This document shows, piece after piece, positions 1 to 9,400 of a stretch of DNA of 64,000 bases (within the stretch, counting starts at the first letter, position 1; each line of letters begins with the position of its first letter). The translations under genes and the position numbers were made by a program. The stretch comes from Maribacter orientalis (GTDB taxonomy: Bacteria > Bacteroidota > Bacteroidia > Flavobacteriales > Flavobacteriaceae), in the NCBI RefSeq assembly GCF_900109345.1, contig NZ_FNZN01000004.1, forward strand, positions 62,001 to 126,000, written 5' to 3'. The notes beneath the pieces were generated by a model, which saw only the letters and a program-made list of their open reading frames with translations, made no database searches and was not told the origin of the DNA.

Positions 1-191
1 TCAATACCACCATTAACAAAAGCACTATGAACATTTTCTTCTGACTGTACCAATAGATCCAGGTTGGCCAATTGTTGACTATCATAAAAAGTAATATCAA
101 AATACTGTTGAAGGTATCCTAAATATGAAGTAATCCACAAACCTTTCTTAGCGCCCCACATATCTGAAACAATCACTAATTTCTGTGCCAT
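1..191 (-). CDS. N-terminal fragment of a conserved hypothetical protein, possibly an alpha/beta hydrolase
   Basis: Reading from the ATG at 191 towards the window edge gives 63 codons without a stop, beginning MAQKLVIVSDMWGAKKG, so the gene runs off the left end. The opening beta-strand (KLVIVSDMWG) followed by a helix looks like the start of an alpha/beta fold. From memory, similar flavobacterial proteins are annotated as alpha/beta hydrolases, but no nucleophile or catalytic triad lies in the visible part, so the function is only suggested. The 252 bases between this start and the stop of the GH3 gene (192-443) are AT-rich, and I see no gene or clear hairpin in them. Confidence 0.55.
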   Translation of the reverse strand, partial: MAQKLVIVSDMWGAKKGLWITSYLGYLQQYFDITFYDSQQLANLDLLVQSEENVHSAFVNGGI

Positions 192-443
192 AATAATCGT
201 ATTTTATAGTTTGGTTAAGTTTTCCTACAGCAAGTTGGATTTTTAGCTGCACATATCACTATTTAATTGTTTACTCGTATAAAATTATCGTTGTAGTCCC
301 TTTTATTAAGAATTCTAATGATAAAAAGCAACAATTGAAATAGCTCTTAACCAGGTTTTTAACCAATATAAAGTTAATTCAACTATTGAGCCAAAATAAA
401 AGTATGTTGTGATTAGACTAAAAAATAGTGTGTATGGGGCAAA

Positions 444-1958
444 TTACCCGTTCATTAGCAAAAGCTCTTCTAAATAATCACGTTTATTGGAAAGTCTTGG
501 TATTTTATGTTGACCACCAAGTTTATCATTTGCCTTTAACCAATCATAGAATAAGTTTTTACGGGCAATATGAACCAAGGGTAGGTTTAAGGTGATATTA
601 TTAAGCCGTTTTGCCTCGTAATCTGAATTGAGTGATTTCAAAGCATTGTCAAATACATTAACAAACAAATTAAAATCTTTTGGCAAGGTTCTAAATTCCA
701 TAATCCACTCATGAGCTCCTTTTTCTTTATCGACCATGAAAATAGGTCCGGCAGTATAATCGATAATTTCAGCCTCGGTTTTAGCACAAGCTATTTTCAA
801 TGCTTCCTCGGCATTTTCAATAATCAACTCCTCACCAAAAACATTGATATGATGTTTAGTACGCCCAGTAACCTTTATTCGATATGGACTTTTAGAAGTA
901 AACCTAACAGTATCTCCAATTTTATAACGCCATAGGCCAGAGTTGGTCGTGATGATAATTGCATAATTTTTCTCTAGTTCAATTTCCCATAACGGAATCG
1001 CTTCTTGCTCTATTGTGCCATAAACATCCATCGGGATAAACTCATAAAAAATACCATAGTCTAACATGAGTAAAAGATCTTCCTTATTATTTCTATCTTG
1101 AATAGCAAAAAATCCTTCTGAAGCATTATATATTTCATAATACCTAAAATTATCATTTGGAAGTATTTTTTTATACTGTTCTTTATATGGGTTGAAGTTT
1201 ACACCGCCATGAAAGTACACCTCTAAATTTTCCCATACTTGAAATAAATTCTCTTTTCCTGTTTCTTCTAAAACTTTATTCATCAAGACCAACATCCATG
1301 ATGGAACACCTGCAAGGCTAGTTACATTCTCTTGTACACTTTCATGAATAATGGCCATCAGCTTACTTTCCCATTCACTCATCAAAGAAACCTTATTACT
1401 AGGTGTACTGCTGTATTCTGCCCATAAAGGCATGTTATCTATAAGAATGGCAGACAGATCACCAAAAAAAGAGCCATTGTCCTCGTAGAGCTCTTTACTA
1501 CCCCCTAATCGAAGACTTTTACCCGTAAACAATTGTGAATTTTCATTATTGTTTAAATAAAGGCATAGTAAATCTTTGCTTGATTTATAATGGCAGTCCT
1601 CTAATGCTTCACTACTAACGGGAATAAACTTACTTTTTGCATTAGTGGTTCCACTACTTTTCGCAAACAATTTCACCTTGGTAGGCCAAAAAAGATTTTG
1701 TTCACCTTTTCTAGTACGTTCAATTATTGGTTCAATTTCTTCATAAGACACGATTGGCAAACGTTCTTTAAATGTGTTATATGATTCAATAGAATCGAAT
1801 TCGTACTTTCTACCAACTTCTGTGTCTTCTGCAAATTCGAGCAATTGCAGTAAAACTTCTTCTTGAACCTCTTCTGGGTACTTTAAAAAAAGTTCTATCT
1901 GATGATAACGCTTCTTCAACAGCCAAGAGGCAATGGAATTAAATAAAGTAATTGGCAT
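444..1958 (-). CDS. GH3 auxin-responsive promoter family protein (acyl-adenylating enzyme)
   Basis: This 504-residue protein belongs to the GH3 branch of the ANL adenylating superfamily. Plant GH3 enzymes activate a carboxylic acid with ATP and transfer it to an amino acid; the substrate of bacterial members is generally unknown. The three ATP/AMP-binding motifs are visible: SSGTTNAKSK at 101-110, YNASEG at 277-282 and TNSGLWRYKIGD at 338-349. The length is normal for bacterial GH3 proteins. No signal peptide is present, so it is probably cytoplasmic. It stands alone on this strand, divergent from the DUF2797 gene. The ATG at 1958 is the first start that gives the usual N-terminus. The family call is firm; the acyl substrate cannot be inferred. 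Confidence 0.88.
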   Translation of the reverse strand: MPITLFNSIASWLLKKRYHQIELFLKYPEEVQEEVLLQLLEFAEDTEVGRKYEFDSIESYNTFKERLPIVSYEEIEPIIERTRKGEQNLFWPTKVKLFAKSSGTTNAKSKFIPVSSEALEDCHYKSSKDLLCLYLNNNENSQLFTGKSLRLGGSKELYEDNGSFFGDLSAILIDNMPLWAEYSSTPSNKVSLMSEWESKLMAIIHESVQENVTSLAGVPSWMLVLMNKVLEETGKENLFQVWENLEVYFHGGVNFNPYKEQYKKILPNDNFRYYEIYNASEGFFAIQDRNNKEDLLLMLDYGIFYEFIPMDVYGTIEQEAIPLWEIELEKNYAIIITTNSGLWRYKIGDTVRFTSKSPYRIKVTGRTKHHINVFGEELIIENAEEALKIACAKTEAEIIDYTAGPIFMVDKEKGAHEWIMEFRTLPKDFNLFVNVFDNALKSLNSDYEAKRLNNITLNLPLVHIARKNLFYDWLKANDKLGGQHKIPRLSNKRDYLEELLLMNG

Positions 1959-1965
1959 TTATCGG

Positions 1966-1973
1966 TATCTTTG
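1966..1973 (+). promoter_or_regulatory. Candidate -7 promoter element for the DUF2797 gene
   Basis: TATCTTTG matches the Bacteroidota -7 consensus TAnnTTTG. It lies between the divergent GH3 and DUF2797 starts, about 64 bases before the ATG at 2038. I see no well-spaced TTG at -33, so this rests on one element. Confidence 0.35.
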
Positions 1974-2037
1974 TGTTGCTAAAAATAGCGTATCTAAGTA
2001 TCATTTTCAAATTGACCATACAATAAGCAGATTAAAC

Positions 2038-2832
2038 ATGCAATACGAAGGAGTACTAAAAAAAATGCAAACAGAAATTGGTCATCCAATACAATATTAT
2101 ATGCTGTTTGAATCAGATTTTCTAAATGTAAATCAAGTCCTCGATAAAAATCTAAAAATAGAATTTATAAAATTTCAATGTCTAAACTGCGGAAATGACA
2201 GACCTATTTATAGACAAGGTTTTTGTAAAACATGTTTCTTTGAAATACCCTCTGCGGGAGATTGGATTATGCGCCCAGAATTGAGCACAGCCCATTTAGA
2301 CCAAGAAGATAGAGATTTAGCGTATGAGAAAAAAGTACAATTGCAACCACACATTGTTTACTTAGCCAATTCAAGCAACGTTAAAGTTGGTGTTACCAGA
2401 AAAGGGCAAATACCCACAAGGTGGATTGACCAAGGTGCTCATGAAGCTATTGAAATCGTAGAAGTACCCAACAGGTATCTTGCAGGTATTACAGAAGTAG
2501 CCTTAAAAAATCATGTTGGCGACAAAACAAATTGGCGCACTATGCTAACCAATAATATTGTAGATGAGAATCTTTTAGAATGGCGTGAAAAATTAAAGCA
2601 ATACATTCCTGAAGAAGCTCTTCCTTATTATTTAGACAATAAAAGTGAAACCCAGATAGAGTTCCCGGTATTGAAATATCCCACTAAAGTCAAAAGCCTT
2701 AATCTTGATAAAACACCTTTATATGAAGGTAAATTAAAAGGAATAAAAGGGCAGTATCTTATATTCGAAGATAACACTGTATTTAATATTAGAGGTAGTG
2801 AGGGTTATTATGTAGGCCTTACAGTTAATTAA
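2038..2832 (+). CDS. DUF2797 domain protein with zinc-ribbon cysteines and a GIY-YIG-like core
   Basis: This 264-residue protein matches the DUF2797 family by memory of the fold and motifs. Four cysteines in two CxxC pairs (C48/C51 and C63/C66) should bind zinc. Residues 105-134 contain a VYLA...KVGVTR...RWIDQGA pattern that resembles the core of GIY-YIG or T5orf172-type nuclease domains; whether it cuts DNA is unknown. I chose the ATG at 2038 because the longer frame from 1933 would overlap the 5' end of the divergent GH3 gene and adds residues with no family character. The 3' end overlaps the convergent AsmA gene by 8 bases. The molecular role is unknown. Confidence 0.75.
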   Translation: MQYEGVLKKMQTEIGHPIQYYMLFESDFLNVNQVLDKNLKIEFIKFQCLNCGNDRPIYRQGFCKTCFFEIPSAGDWIMRPELSTAHLDQEDRDLAYEKKVQLQPHIVYLANSSNVKVGVTRKGQIPTRWIDQGAHEAIEIVEVPNRYLAGITEVALKNHVGDKTNWRTMLTNNIVDENLLEWREKLKQYIPEEALPYYLDNKSETQIEFPVLKYPTKVKSLNLDKTPLYEGKLKGIKGQYLIFEDNTVFNIRGSEGYYVGLTVN

Positions 2833-5560
2833 CTGTATCTTTTTTCTTTTTACCTAGCAAACCACCTAAAATATCTTTCGCTTTTTCTTTTACTACTTCC
2901 TTCTCGTTCTTGGCAGGAACTGAGTCTTTATTAACCGCTGTACTATCTTTTGGGTTTTTGATAGCAAGTATTCCGCCTAAAATATCCTTAGCCTTTTGTT
3001 TATTTGAAGTTGTATCTTTTTTAATTGAATCTGATTTAGCTTGATTACCGCTTAAAATACCCCCTATCAAATCCTTAGCCTTATCAGTGCCTTTATTAAT
3101 AAGCTTCTGCTTTTCGATCTCCACCAACTTCGTGGTCAATTGCTTTATGCCTGAGGTTAAATCTGTGGTCACTTGAGGACTATTATATACCCCTCCAATA
3201 TTTGCAATAACAGGTATGGTCAAATTTTGCAAAGCTGAATCATCAATTCTAGCAATTAATTTGGTAATGTCAGAACCTAGATATTTTGCAGGAACCTGTA
3301 ACGTAGCTTTATAGTTTAACTTCTTATCAAAAGTATGGCTCCCATCAACATTTATAGCGATATCCTTATAATTAATCGTAAATGGTTTTACGGTAACCAG
3401 ACCATCTTTAAAAGAAAGAGATGTTTTTAATTCCTTAAGATTTAGTTCTTTTAAGTCGATAAAATTCAATTTTGAAACTAAAGCATTTAGAAGTGGAGCA
3501 GATTCCGTATTAATCTCATCGGTAGCTATATCTGCAAAAAGGTCTCCGCTTAATGATAATAGATTAGGTAATAAATCATCTGTTAAATTCCCCGATAATG
3601 AAATATCCGAAGTCAACTTCCCTTTCAATATTTGTGCAATAGGCGCTAATGACTTAAATAATTCAACTGACTTGAACGTTTCTTCAATGCCTAATTGGTT
3701 TAAATCTAATTTCATGGCGAAGGTCGGAATCTCACCTCTAGTTGAAACCTCACCGTTAAAAGCCATTTTACCCCCAAAAAGACCAGAGGTCATATTGCTC
3801 AATATAGCCGTTTCGTCTTTTATCATCAAAATTCCAGTGACATCACTTAAAACAATATCATCGTACAATACTTGTTTTGCATTTGCATTAATGGTAGCAT
3901 CAAGAAATGAAGGTATCTTAATTTTCTCTTCTTTGACGACTACCCCACTTTCACTATCGTTCTTTTCTGTTGGTGTTGTGGTTTCTACTTCAGCTACCAT
4001 GAAATCATTCAAAGCAAAGGTGTTCGATTTTAAATTAAAATAACCTTCCACCTTTTCATCATTAAACATAAACCCTAAAAGGTTATTAATAGTTCCGGTA
4101 ACATCAAAATCAGTTTTACCTGTAGTACCGTTTAAACTATTTAATGCGACAGTTTTCGGATTAAACGTTAAACTTGCCTTATTAAATTTAACAGGATTAG
4201 CAAGTTCCTCAGAATTATATTCAAAGTTAGCAACACTTAATTCTCCAGTTGTATTCGTTTTTTCATATTGCTTTTTTTCAACGGAAGCCATATCGAAGGC
4301 TGTTGTAATATCTGCTTTCAAAAGGCCTTTTAAATCATACCCGGCTGGTACAGGATATGCTTTAGAAATATTAGCCAAGTTCATTACCCCATCTACATGA
4401 GCTTTTACTTTAGTATTACCCATAAGCTCGGTAATATTAGATGTAAGGTTAAACTTGTCTTCATCTATCATAAATGAAGCTTTGTTTATATCTACATACG
4501 TATCTTCTGTAATACCAGTTTTGTTATTCAATTGAATATCAAAAAAGACATTACGCACCGCTTTAGGTAAATCTGGATATTTGAAAGATGCATTATCAGA
4601 TTTAATGTCAATATTAAATTTAGGAATATGGGTATCGTCTACAATACCATTAAAATTACCATTAACTATAAAATCACCAGTGGTAGTAACACTTTCAATA
4701 TTCTTAGAATAGATTTCTGGTATTACACCCAAAAAGTTTTTAAAATCTGAGGAAGGAGTTTTAAACGTTAAATCTATTTCTTGATTGTCGTCATTAACAA
4801 TAACAAAACCATCAAATACTAACGGAAGCTGATTTACTAGTGCTTCGTTCTTTAAAAAAGAATATTTATTTTGATTTAAATCTATGCCGATTAAAGCATC
4901 CAATTGTACCTTGTTTCTATATAGGTAATTTACACTATCCATTTCAAACGAAACCAAAGCATCGGTATGTGTGTCTAACTCTGATGTTGCCAGGGACAAA
5001 TCACCTGTTCCTTTATGTTGAAAATCATCTAACTTAAAAGTTATGCCCGTAGACTTATCTATATAATAAATTCTTGAGTTTGAGATTTCATATGATTGTA
5101 AATCAAAAGAGAAACCATTGGTACTAATAGGTTCTGCAACCGTTGTATTTTCAGAAGCTACATCAATATCATAATTAGCGTTCTCATCTTTATCAACGAC
5201 TACATTCATCAATGCACCTTCTAAATAAATATTATTAATTACAATAGCATCTTCGGTCCCTTTAAACAATTGCATAATACCCATAGTTAAATCTAGTGTG
5301 TTGGCCTTAAACAAAGTATCGCCCTCAAAAGGAGCTTTATTGATTAAAATCACATCTTTAAATTTCACCTCTGCATTAGGAAAACTGCTAAATAAACTCA
5401 AATCTGTTTCTGAGAAATCTAGTGTAGCATTCACATTCTTATTGACATTATTTTTTATAATATCACCAATTTTTGCCTCTAAGAAAAAAGGCGCGGCAAT
5501 TAGCACTGCTATTATCAACAATAGAATTACACCTACAATTTTCAATATTTTCTTACCCAT
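2825..5560 (-). CDS. AsmA family protein
   Basis: This 911-residue protein starts with a membrane anchor (about residues 5-28) followed by a long beta-rich region typical of AsmA proteins. These are bridge-like proteins of the envelope thought to move or organise lipids between the inner and outer membranes. The Bacteroidota form is large, as here. The C-terminus is unusual: KAKDLIGGIL (827-836), KAKDILGGIL (856-865) and KAKDILGGLL (893-902) are three copies of a short amphipathic motif separated by charged linkers. It is the last gene of a tight operon, 22 bases after the queuosine precursor transporter, itself 3 bases after sppA. Family call firm; exact lipid role inferred. Confidence 0.85.
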   Translation of the reverse strand: MGKKILKIVGVILLLIIAVLIAAPFFLEAKIGDIIKNNVNKNVNATLDFSETDLSLFSSFPNAEVKFKDVILINKAPFEGDTLFKANTLDLTMGIMQLFKGTEDAIVINNIYLEGALMNVVVDKDENANYDIDVASENTTVAEPISTNGFSFDLQSYEISNSRIYYIDKSTGITFKLDDFQHKGTGDLSLATSELDTHTDALVSFEMDSVNYLYRNKVQLDALIGIDLNQNKYSFLKNEALVNQLPLVFDGFVIVNDDNQEIDLTFKTPSSDFKNFLGVIPEIYSKNIESVTTTGDFIVNGNFNGIVDDTHIPKFNIDIKSDNASFKYPDLPKAVRNVFFDIQLNNKTGITEDTYVDINKASFMIDEDKFNLTSNITELMGNTKVKAHVDGVMNLANISKAYPVPAGYDLKGLLKADITTAFDMASVEKKQYEKTNTTGELSVANFEYNSEELANPVKFNKASLTFNPKTVALNSLNGTTGKTDFDVTGTINNLLGFMFNDEKVEGYFNLKSNTFALNDFMVAEVETTTPTEKNDSESGVVVKEEKIKIPSFLDATINANAKQVLYDDIVLSDVTGILMIKDETAILSNMTSGLFGGKMAFNGEVSTRGEIPTFAMKLDLNQLGIEETFKSVELFKSLAPIAQILKGKLTSDISLSGNLTDDLLPNLLSLSGDLFADIATDEINTESAPLLNALVSKLNFIDLKELNLKELKTSLSFKDGLVTVKPFTINYKDIAINVDGSHTFDKKLNYKATLQVPAKYLGSDITKLIARIDDSALQNLTIPVIANIGGVYNSPQVTTDLTSGIKQLTTKLVEIEKQKLINKGTDKAKDLIGGILSGNQAKSDSIKKDTTSNKQKAKDILGGILAIKNPKDSTAVNKDSVPAKNEKEVVKEKAKDILGGLLGKKKKDTVN

Positions 5561-5582
5561 ATTTATACTGCTTTATTTTATG

Positions 5583-6302
5583 CTATTGTTCTAATATATC
5601 TAAGTCCAATTCTTCATTTGGTTTCAGATCAAAACGTTTTCTCATTATATATACGAAGAAATAGAGAAAAGGAGTGTCAAAGAATGCTATAAAAATTTTA
5701 AAAAGAAATCCGCTTACCACTAGTCCGAAAAATAATTCCCATGGTAGTACTTTGAAGACACATAACAGTCCCACAACGGTAAACGTATCAAGAAATTGTG
5801 AAAGAAATGTAGAAAAATTATTACGCAACCATAGATACTTTCCTTTGGTCAATCTTTTCCAAAAATGATAAATGGCAACGTCTACATATTGCGCTAATAA
5901 ATAGGCTATCATTGAGGCTAATACTGCTATTGGTGATAACGCAAAAACCTGAGTAAACGTTTGGTCGCCTATTGGTGAAGTGGGTATTGCAGGCACAACC
6001 TCTGCTAGCAAAATAATACTCATTGAAAAAAAAGAAGCGAAAATACCGGCAGTGACGATCTGATTCGCCATTTTTCTACCATATATTTCAGAGATAAGGT
6101 CAGTGATCAAAAAGGTTATGGGATAAGGTAAAATACCAACGGAAACCTCAAAAAGCGAAACTCCAAAAACAGTAAAATCACCAAACGGATTCCAATAGAA
6201 AAATTTTTGAAAAATAAGATTCGATACTACTAAGGAGGTAATAAACAGCGCCCCTAAATACAAATAAATACGTTGTGCCAGTCTCCTATCCTTTAACGTC
6301 AT
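5583..6302 (-). CDS. Queuosine precursor transporter, YhhQ/DUF165 (VUT) family
   Basis: This 239-residue integral membrane protein has about six hydrophobic segments and the family hallmark FLITDLISEIYGRKMA near residues 64-79. YhhQ-type proteins take up queuosine precursors (preQ0/preQ1) for tRNA wobble modification. The conserved FLSQFLDTFTVV segment near 160-175 also fits the family. Length is typical. It is translated from an ATG at 6302, just 3 bases after the sppA stop, so the two are co-transcribed. No queuosine synthesis genes are nearby, so the operon partners give no functional support. The family is clear; the precise substrate is taken from the family. Confidence 0.85.
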   Translation of the reverse strand: MTLKDRRLAQRIYLYLGALFITSLVVSNLIFQKFFYWNPFGDFTVFGVSLFEVSVGILPYPITFLITDLISEIYGRKMANQIVTAGIFASFFSMSIILLAEVVPAIPTSPIGDQTFTQVFALSPIAVLASMIAYLLAQYVDVAIYHFWKRLTKGKYLWLRNNFSTFLSQFLDTFTVVGLLCVFKVLPWELFFGLVVSGFLFKIFIAFFDTPFLYFFVYIMRKRFDLKPNEELDLDILEQ

Positions 6303-6305
6303 CGT

Positions 6306-8066
6306 TTACTTGATATCCAAAGCAAAAGGCATTCTTGCCTGTATGCCTTTTTGTTCTTTGAAAGACTTTAATTCTTTAAGTATCATATAAGCTTCATCGC
6401 CAATTTCATTTTTCAGCAGATTATCTTTTAATTGTACACTAGCCCCTTCTAAATCTTCCATAAAACGCTCAAAACCACTTTTATATCTAGGAAACTTTTT
6501 AACCCCATAAGACTTTAAGGAAGCGATTTCAGCAGCAGCAGCAATAGCGTCATCTAAGCTCCCTAATTCGTCTACCAAACCAATTTCTAAAGCCTCAGTA
6601 CCGCTCCAAACACGACCCTGAGCCACACTGTCTACTTGTGCCATCGTCATATTACGACCTTCAGATACACGCTGTAAAAATGTTTGATACGTATCTTCAA
6701 TACTCTCTTGAATTTGATTTTTAAAACTTTCTTGCATCGGTTCGAATAAAGAATAATCAATAGCATTTTTATTGGTACCAACCTGTTCTGCATTTATTCC
6801 AATATTATCAGCCAACTCGGTCATATTCGGTACAGTACCAAAAACACCAATAGAACCCGTAATTGTGGTTGGCTCAGCAAAAATCCTATCTGCACCTGCA
6901 GCTATATAATAACCGCCAGATGCAGCTACGTTACCCATAGAAACAATAACTGGCTTTACTCTTTTAGTTAGTGCAACTTCCCTCCAAATAATATCTGAAG
7001 TCAAAGCGCTACCTCCCGGCGAATTAACCCTTAATACAATAGCTTTAACACTTTCATCCTCTCTTGCTTTAATTAAAGCCTCATTAATAATTCCTTGTCC
7101 TATGATATTTGGACCACCTTCTCCATAAAAAATTTCTCCTTGAGCAAAGACAACGGCAATCTTATCATCACCGGATTTCAATGTTTTCTTATTGGAATAT
7201 TTCACATAATCATCTAGTGTACTAATGTTGATCTTATCCTCATTTTTTAGAGCTAGGGCATTAGACAATTTATTTTCATACTCATCGTAAAAAGCAATAT
7301 CATCTACAAGACCAGATTTTTTTGCATATTTAGGTGTTCTGCCCCCTAATGTGTCAGCTATACTATTTAAATCAGATTCTGAAATACCTCTTGTATTTGA
7401 AATATCGGTAACCATAGAATTCCACAGCGATTGAAGCAATGACGTCAATTGACTTCTATTGGCCTCACTCATGTTATTTTCTAAATAAGGTTCTACTGCG
7501 CTTTTATATTTACCATGGCGAATCACCTCCATTTTAACACCTGATTTTTCCTGCAGTTCTTTAAAATAAAGCACTTCAGTCGAGAGTCCTTTAAAATCTA
7601 ACACACCTACAGGGTTCATAAAAATCGAATCTGCCACACTTGCTAAATAATAATCGCGCTGCATATAAAAATCTGCATATGCATAAATAAACTTACCATT
7701 AGACCTAAAGTCTTCTAACGCCCCTCTAATGGCTTGCGTTTGAGCCAAACCAGCAATAATAAAGTTGTTATTAATGCTAATACCTTTTATACGGTTATCA
7801 TTTTTAGCCACTTCAATAGCATGTAAGATTTCATCTAAACCTTGTGATTGTTCAAAAATACCAGCAAATGGATCAAGCTCATTGGTGCCAGTATAATCTG
7901 AAATTGGACGCTGTAACTGAAGCTCTAATATCGAATTCTCTTTCACAGCAACAGTATCTTCTCCACTACTTACAAGCGTGACAAATATTAAAAACATAAC
8001 GAATACGATTCCAAAAGCGAACAGGGAACCTAAAATAGACGCTAAAAAATTTCTCAAAAAATTCAT
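6306..8066 (-). CDS. sppA: Signal peptide peptidase SppA, 67K type
   Basis: This 586-residue membrane-anchored serine protease degrades signal peptides left in the membrane after secretion. It has the duplicated layout of the long (E. coli-like) SppA form. The catalytic lysine lies in the N-terminal half in GKYKSAVEP (K188), and the nucleophile is in the C-terminal half in AASGGYY (S383), preceded by the conserved VNSPGGSA loop (348-354). A transmembrane segment covers about residues 10-33. It is the first gene of an operon with the YhhQ transporter and AsmA. A TATCTTTG -7 element is found at 8092-8099 in the divergent gap to folK. Both catalytic residues are intact. Confidence 0.93.
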   Translation of the reverse strand: MNFLRNFLASILGSLFAFGIVFVMFLIFVTLVSSGEDTVAVKENSILELQLQRPISDYTGTNELDPFAGIFEQSQGLDEILHAIEVAKNDNRIKGISINNNFIIAGLAQTQAIRGALEDFRSNGKFIYAYADFYMQRDYYLASVADSIFMNPVGVLDFKGLSTEVLYFKELQEKSGVKMEVIRHGKYKSAVEPYLENNMSEANRSQLTSLLQSLWNSMVTDISNTRGISESDLNSIADTLGGRTPKYAKKSGLVDDIAFYDEYENKLSNALALKNEDKINISTLDDYVKYSNKKTLKSGDDKIAVVFAQGEIFYGEGGPNIIGQGIINEALIKAREDESVKAIVLRVNSPGGSALTSDIIWREVALTKRVKPVIVSMGNVAASGGYYIAAGADRIFAEPTTITGSIGVFGTVPNMTELADNIGINAEQVGTNKNAIDYSLFEPMQESFKNQIQESIEDTYQTFLQRVSEGRNMTMAQVDSVAQGRVWSGTEALEIGLVDELGSLDDAIAAAAEIASLKSYGVKKFPRYKSGFERFMEDLEGASVQLKDNLLKNEIGDEAYMILKELKSFKEQKGIQARMPFALDIK

Positions 8067-8091
8067 GTAAATCTTTCTTTTAAATAGTTAA

Positions 8092-8099
8092 CAAAGATA
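8092..8099 (-). promoter_or_regulatory. Candidate -7 promoter element for the sppA operon
   Basis: On the minus strand the sequence reads TATCTTTG, an exact match to TAnnTTTG, 25 bases upstream of the sppA ATG in the 72-base divergent gap. No clear -33 TTG at 17-23 bases was found. Confidence 0.45.
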
Positions 8100-8138
8100 A
8101 CCAATGTGAATATGTTTTAGTTATTTTGTTCCAATATT

Positions 8139-9281
8139 ATGGGAGTGTACAAAACAGCATATTTATCTATTGGAAGTAATTTAGGTAACAGGGAACTTCT
8201 TTTACAAAAAGCTATTTTCGAAATAGGCAGTAAAGCCGGAGAAATTAGGCAAGTCTCTGCTATTTACGAGACTCCGTCATGGGGTTTCGAAGGTGAAGAT
8301 TTTTTAAACGCCTGCATAGAAATACAAACGTTACTTTCTCCACAAGAATTGTTATCCAAACTATTGACAATTGAAACGTATTTTGGAAGAATAAGAACCG
8401 AAAGCAATAGTTATCAGAGTAGAACACTAGATTTAGATATAATCTACTATGAGCATGATATTATTGAAACAGAAACCTTAACTGTTCCGCACCCAAAACT
8501 GCAAGACCGTAAATTTATTCTCAAGCCATTAGCTGATATTACACCTCAATTCTATCATCCTATATTAAACAAGGATACAAGAAATTTGCTGCAAGAATGC
8601 CAAGATAAAAGCATCATCACCAAACAACTTAATAAACTTTTCAAAAATCGACATTCGCTTTTTGCCAGTTTTAATTATTTGGCCATTGAAGGTAACATTG
8701 GTGCAGGAAAAACAACATTAGCTACAAAAATTTCTGATGAATTTAATGCCAAATTAATATTGGAACGATTTGCCGAAAACCCGTTTCTACCAAGTTTTTA
8801 CGAGGATCAGGCAAGGTATGCTTTTCCGCTAGAGATGTCTTTTTTGGCCGATCGTTATCAACAATTTACAGAAGACACCAATCAGCTTGACCTCTTCAAA
8901 AGCTTTATGGTGAGTGATTATGACATATACAAATCACTAATTTTCGCAAAGGTCACCTTACAGCAAAACGAATTTGAACTTTACCGAAAAGTATTTAATT
9001 TCATGTACAAGGAGGTTAAAAAACCAAGAATATACGTTTATCTGTATCAAACCACAGAGCGACTTTTAGAGCAAATAAAAAAGCGTGGTAGAGATTATGA
9101 ACAAAATATTGAACTCTCTTACCTAGAACGAATAAATAGAGGTTATTTTGACTTTCTAAAGACCTACCCAAAAGAAAATCAATTAGTTATAGATGTTAGT
9201 GATTTAGATTTTGTAAGTCATAATAGGGATTACGAAACCATTTTAACTAAGATTGAAGATTTTGCATTATCATCACTATAG
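8139..9281 (+). CDS. folK: Bifunctional HPPK (FolK) / deoxynucleoside kinase fusion
   Basis: This 380-residue protein joins two enzymes in one reading frame. Residues 5-160 are 6-hydroxymethyl-7,8-dihydropterin pyrophosphokinase, the folate enzyme: SIGSNLGNR near the start and RTLDLDIIYY (95-104) with metal ligands D98 and D100. Residues 178-380 are a deoxyadenosine/deoxyguanosine kinase-like domain with P-loop GNIGAGKTT (185-193), DRY at 238-240 and an arginine-rich lid KKRGRDYE (314-321). A charged linker joins them with no frameshift. Either domain alone would be a normal enzyme, so this looks like a real fusion. From memory the same fusion is annotated in other Flavobacteriia. It is transcribed alone, divergent from sppA and followed by a terminator. 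Confidence 0.92.
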   Translation: MGVYKTAYLSIGSNLGNRELLLQKAIFEIGSKAGEIRQVSAIYETPSWGFEGEDFLNACIEIQTLLSPQELLSKLLTIETYFGRIRTESNSYQSRTLDLDIIYYEHDIIETETLTVPHPKLQDRKFILKPLADITPQFYHPILNKDTRNLLQECQDKSIITKQLNKLFKNRHSLFASFNYLAIEGNIGAGKTTLATKISDEFNAKLILERFAENPFLPSFYEDQARYAFPLEMSFLADRYQQFTEDTNQLDLFKSFMVSDYDIYKSLIFAKVTLQQNEFELYRKVFNFMYKEVKKPRIYVYLYQTTERLLEQIKKRGRDYEQNIELSYLERINRGYFDFLKTYPKENQLVIDVSDLDFVSHNRDYETILTKIEDFALSSL

Positions 9282-9372
9282 TGCAAAATATTGTATGATT
9301 TCTTGCGTAAATGAAAAGGATTCACTTTATTGCAACAGCACAAGTGCAACTAACTAACTCAAACTATACTTG

Positions 9373-9400
9373 AAAACCTGGTCAATGACCAGGTTTTTTT
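9373..9400 (+). terminator. Rho-independent terminator after folK-dNK
   Basis: AAAACCTGGTCA and TGACCAGGTTTT (9373-9384 and 9386-9397) form a near-perfect hairpin followed by seven Ts (9394-9400). It lies 91 bases after the folK fusion stop and just before the convergent trmH stop. Confidence 0.8.

Noticed and set aside
1933-2037. Extended start of the DUF2797 protein at 1933
   Set aside because: It would overlap the 5' end of the divergent GH3 gene and includes the candidate promoter; the family-like sequence begins at 2038.
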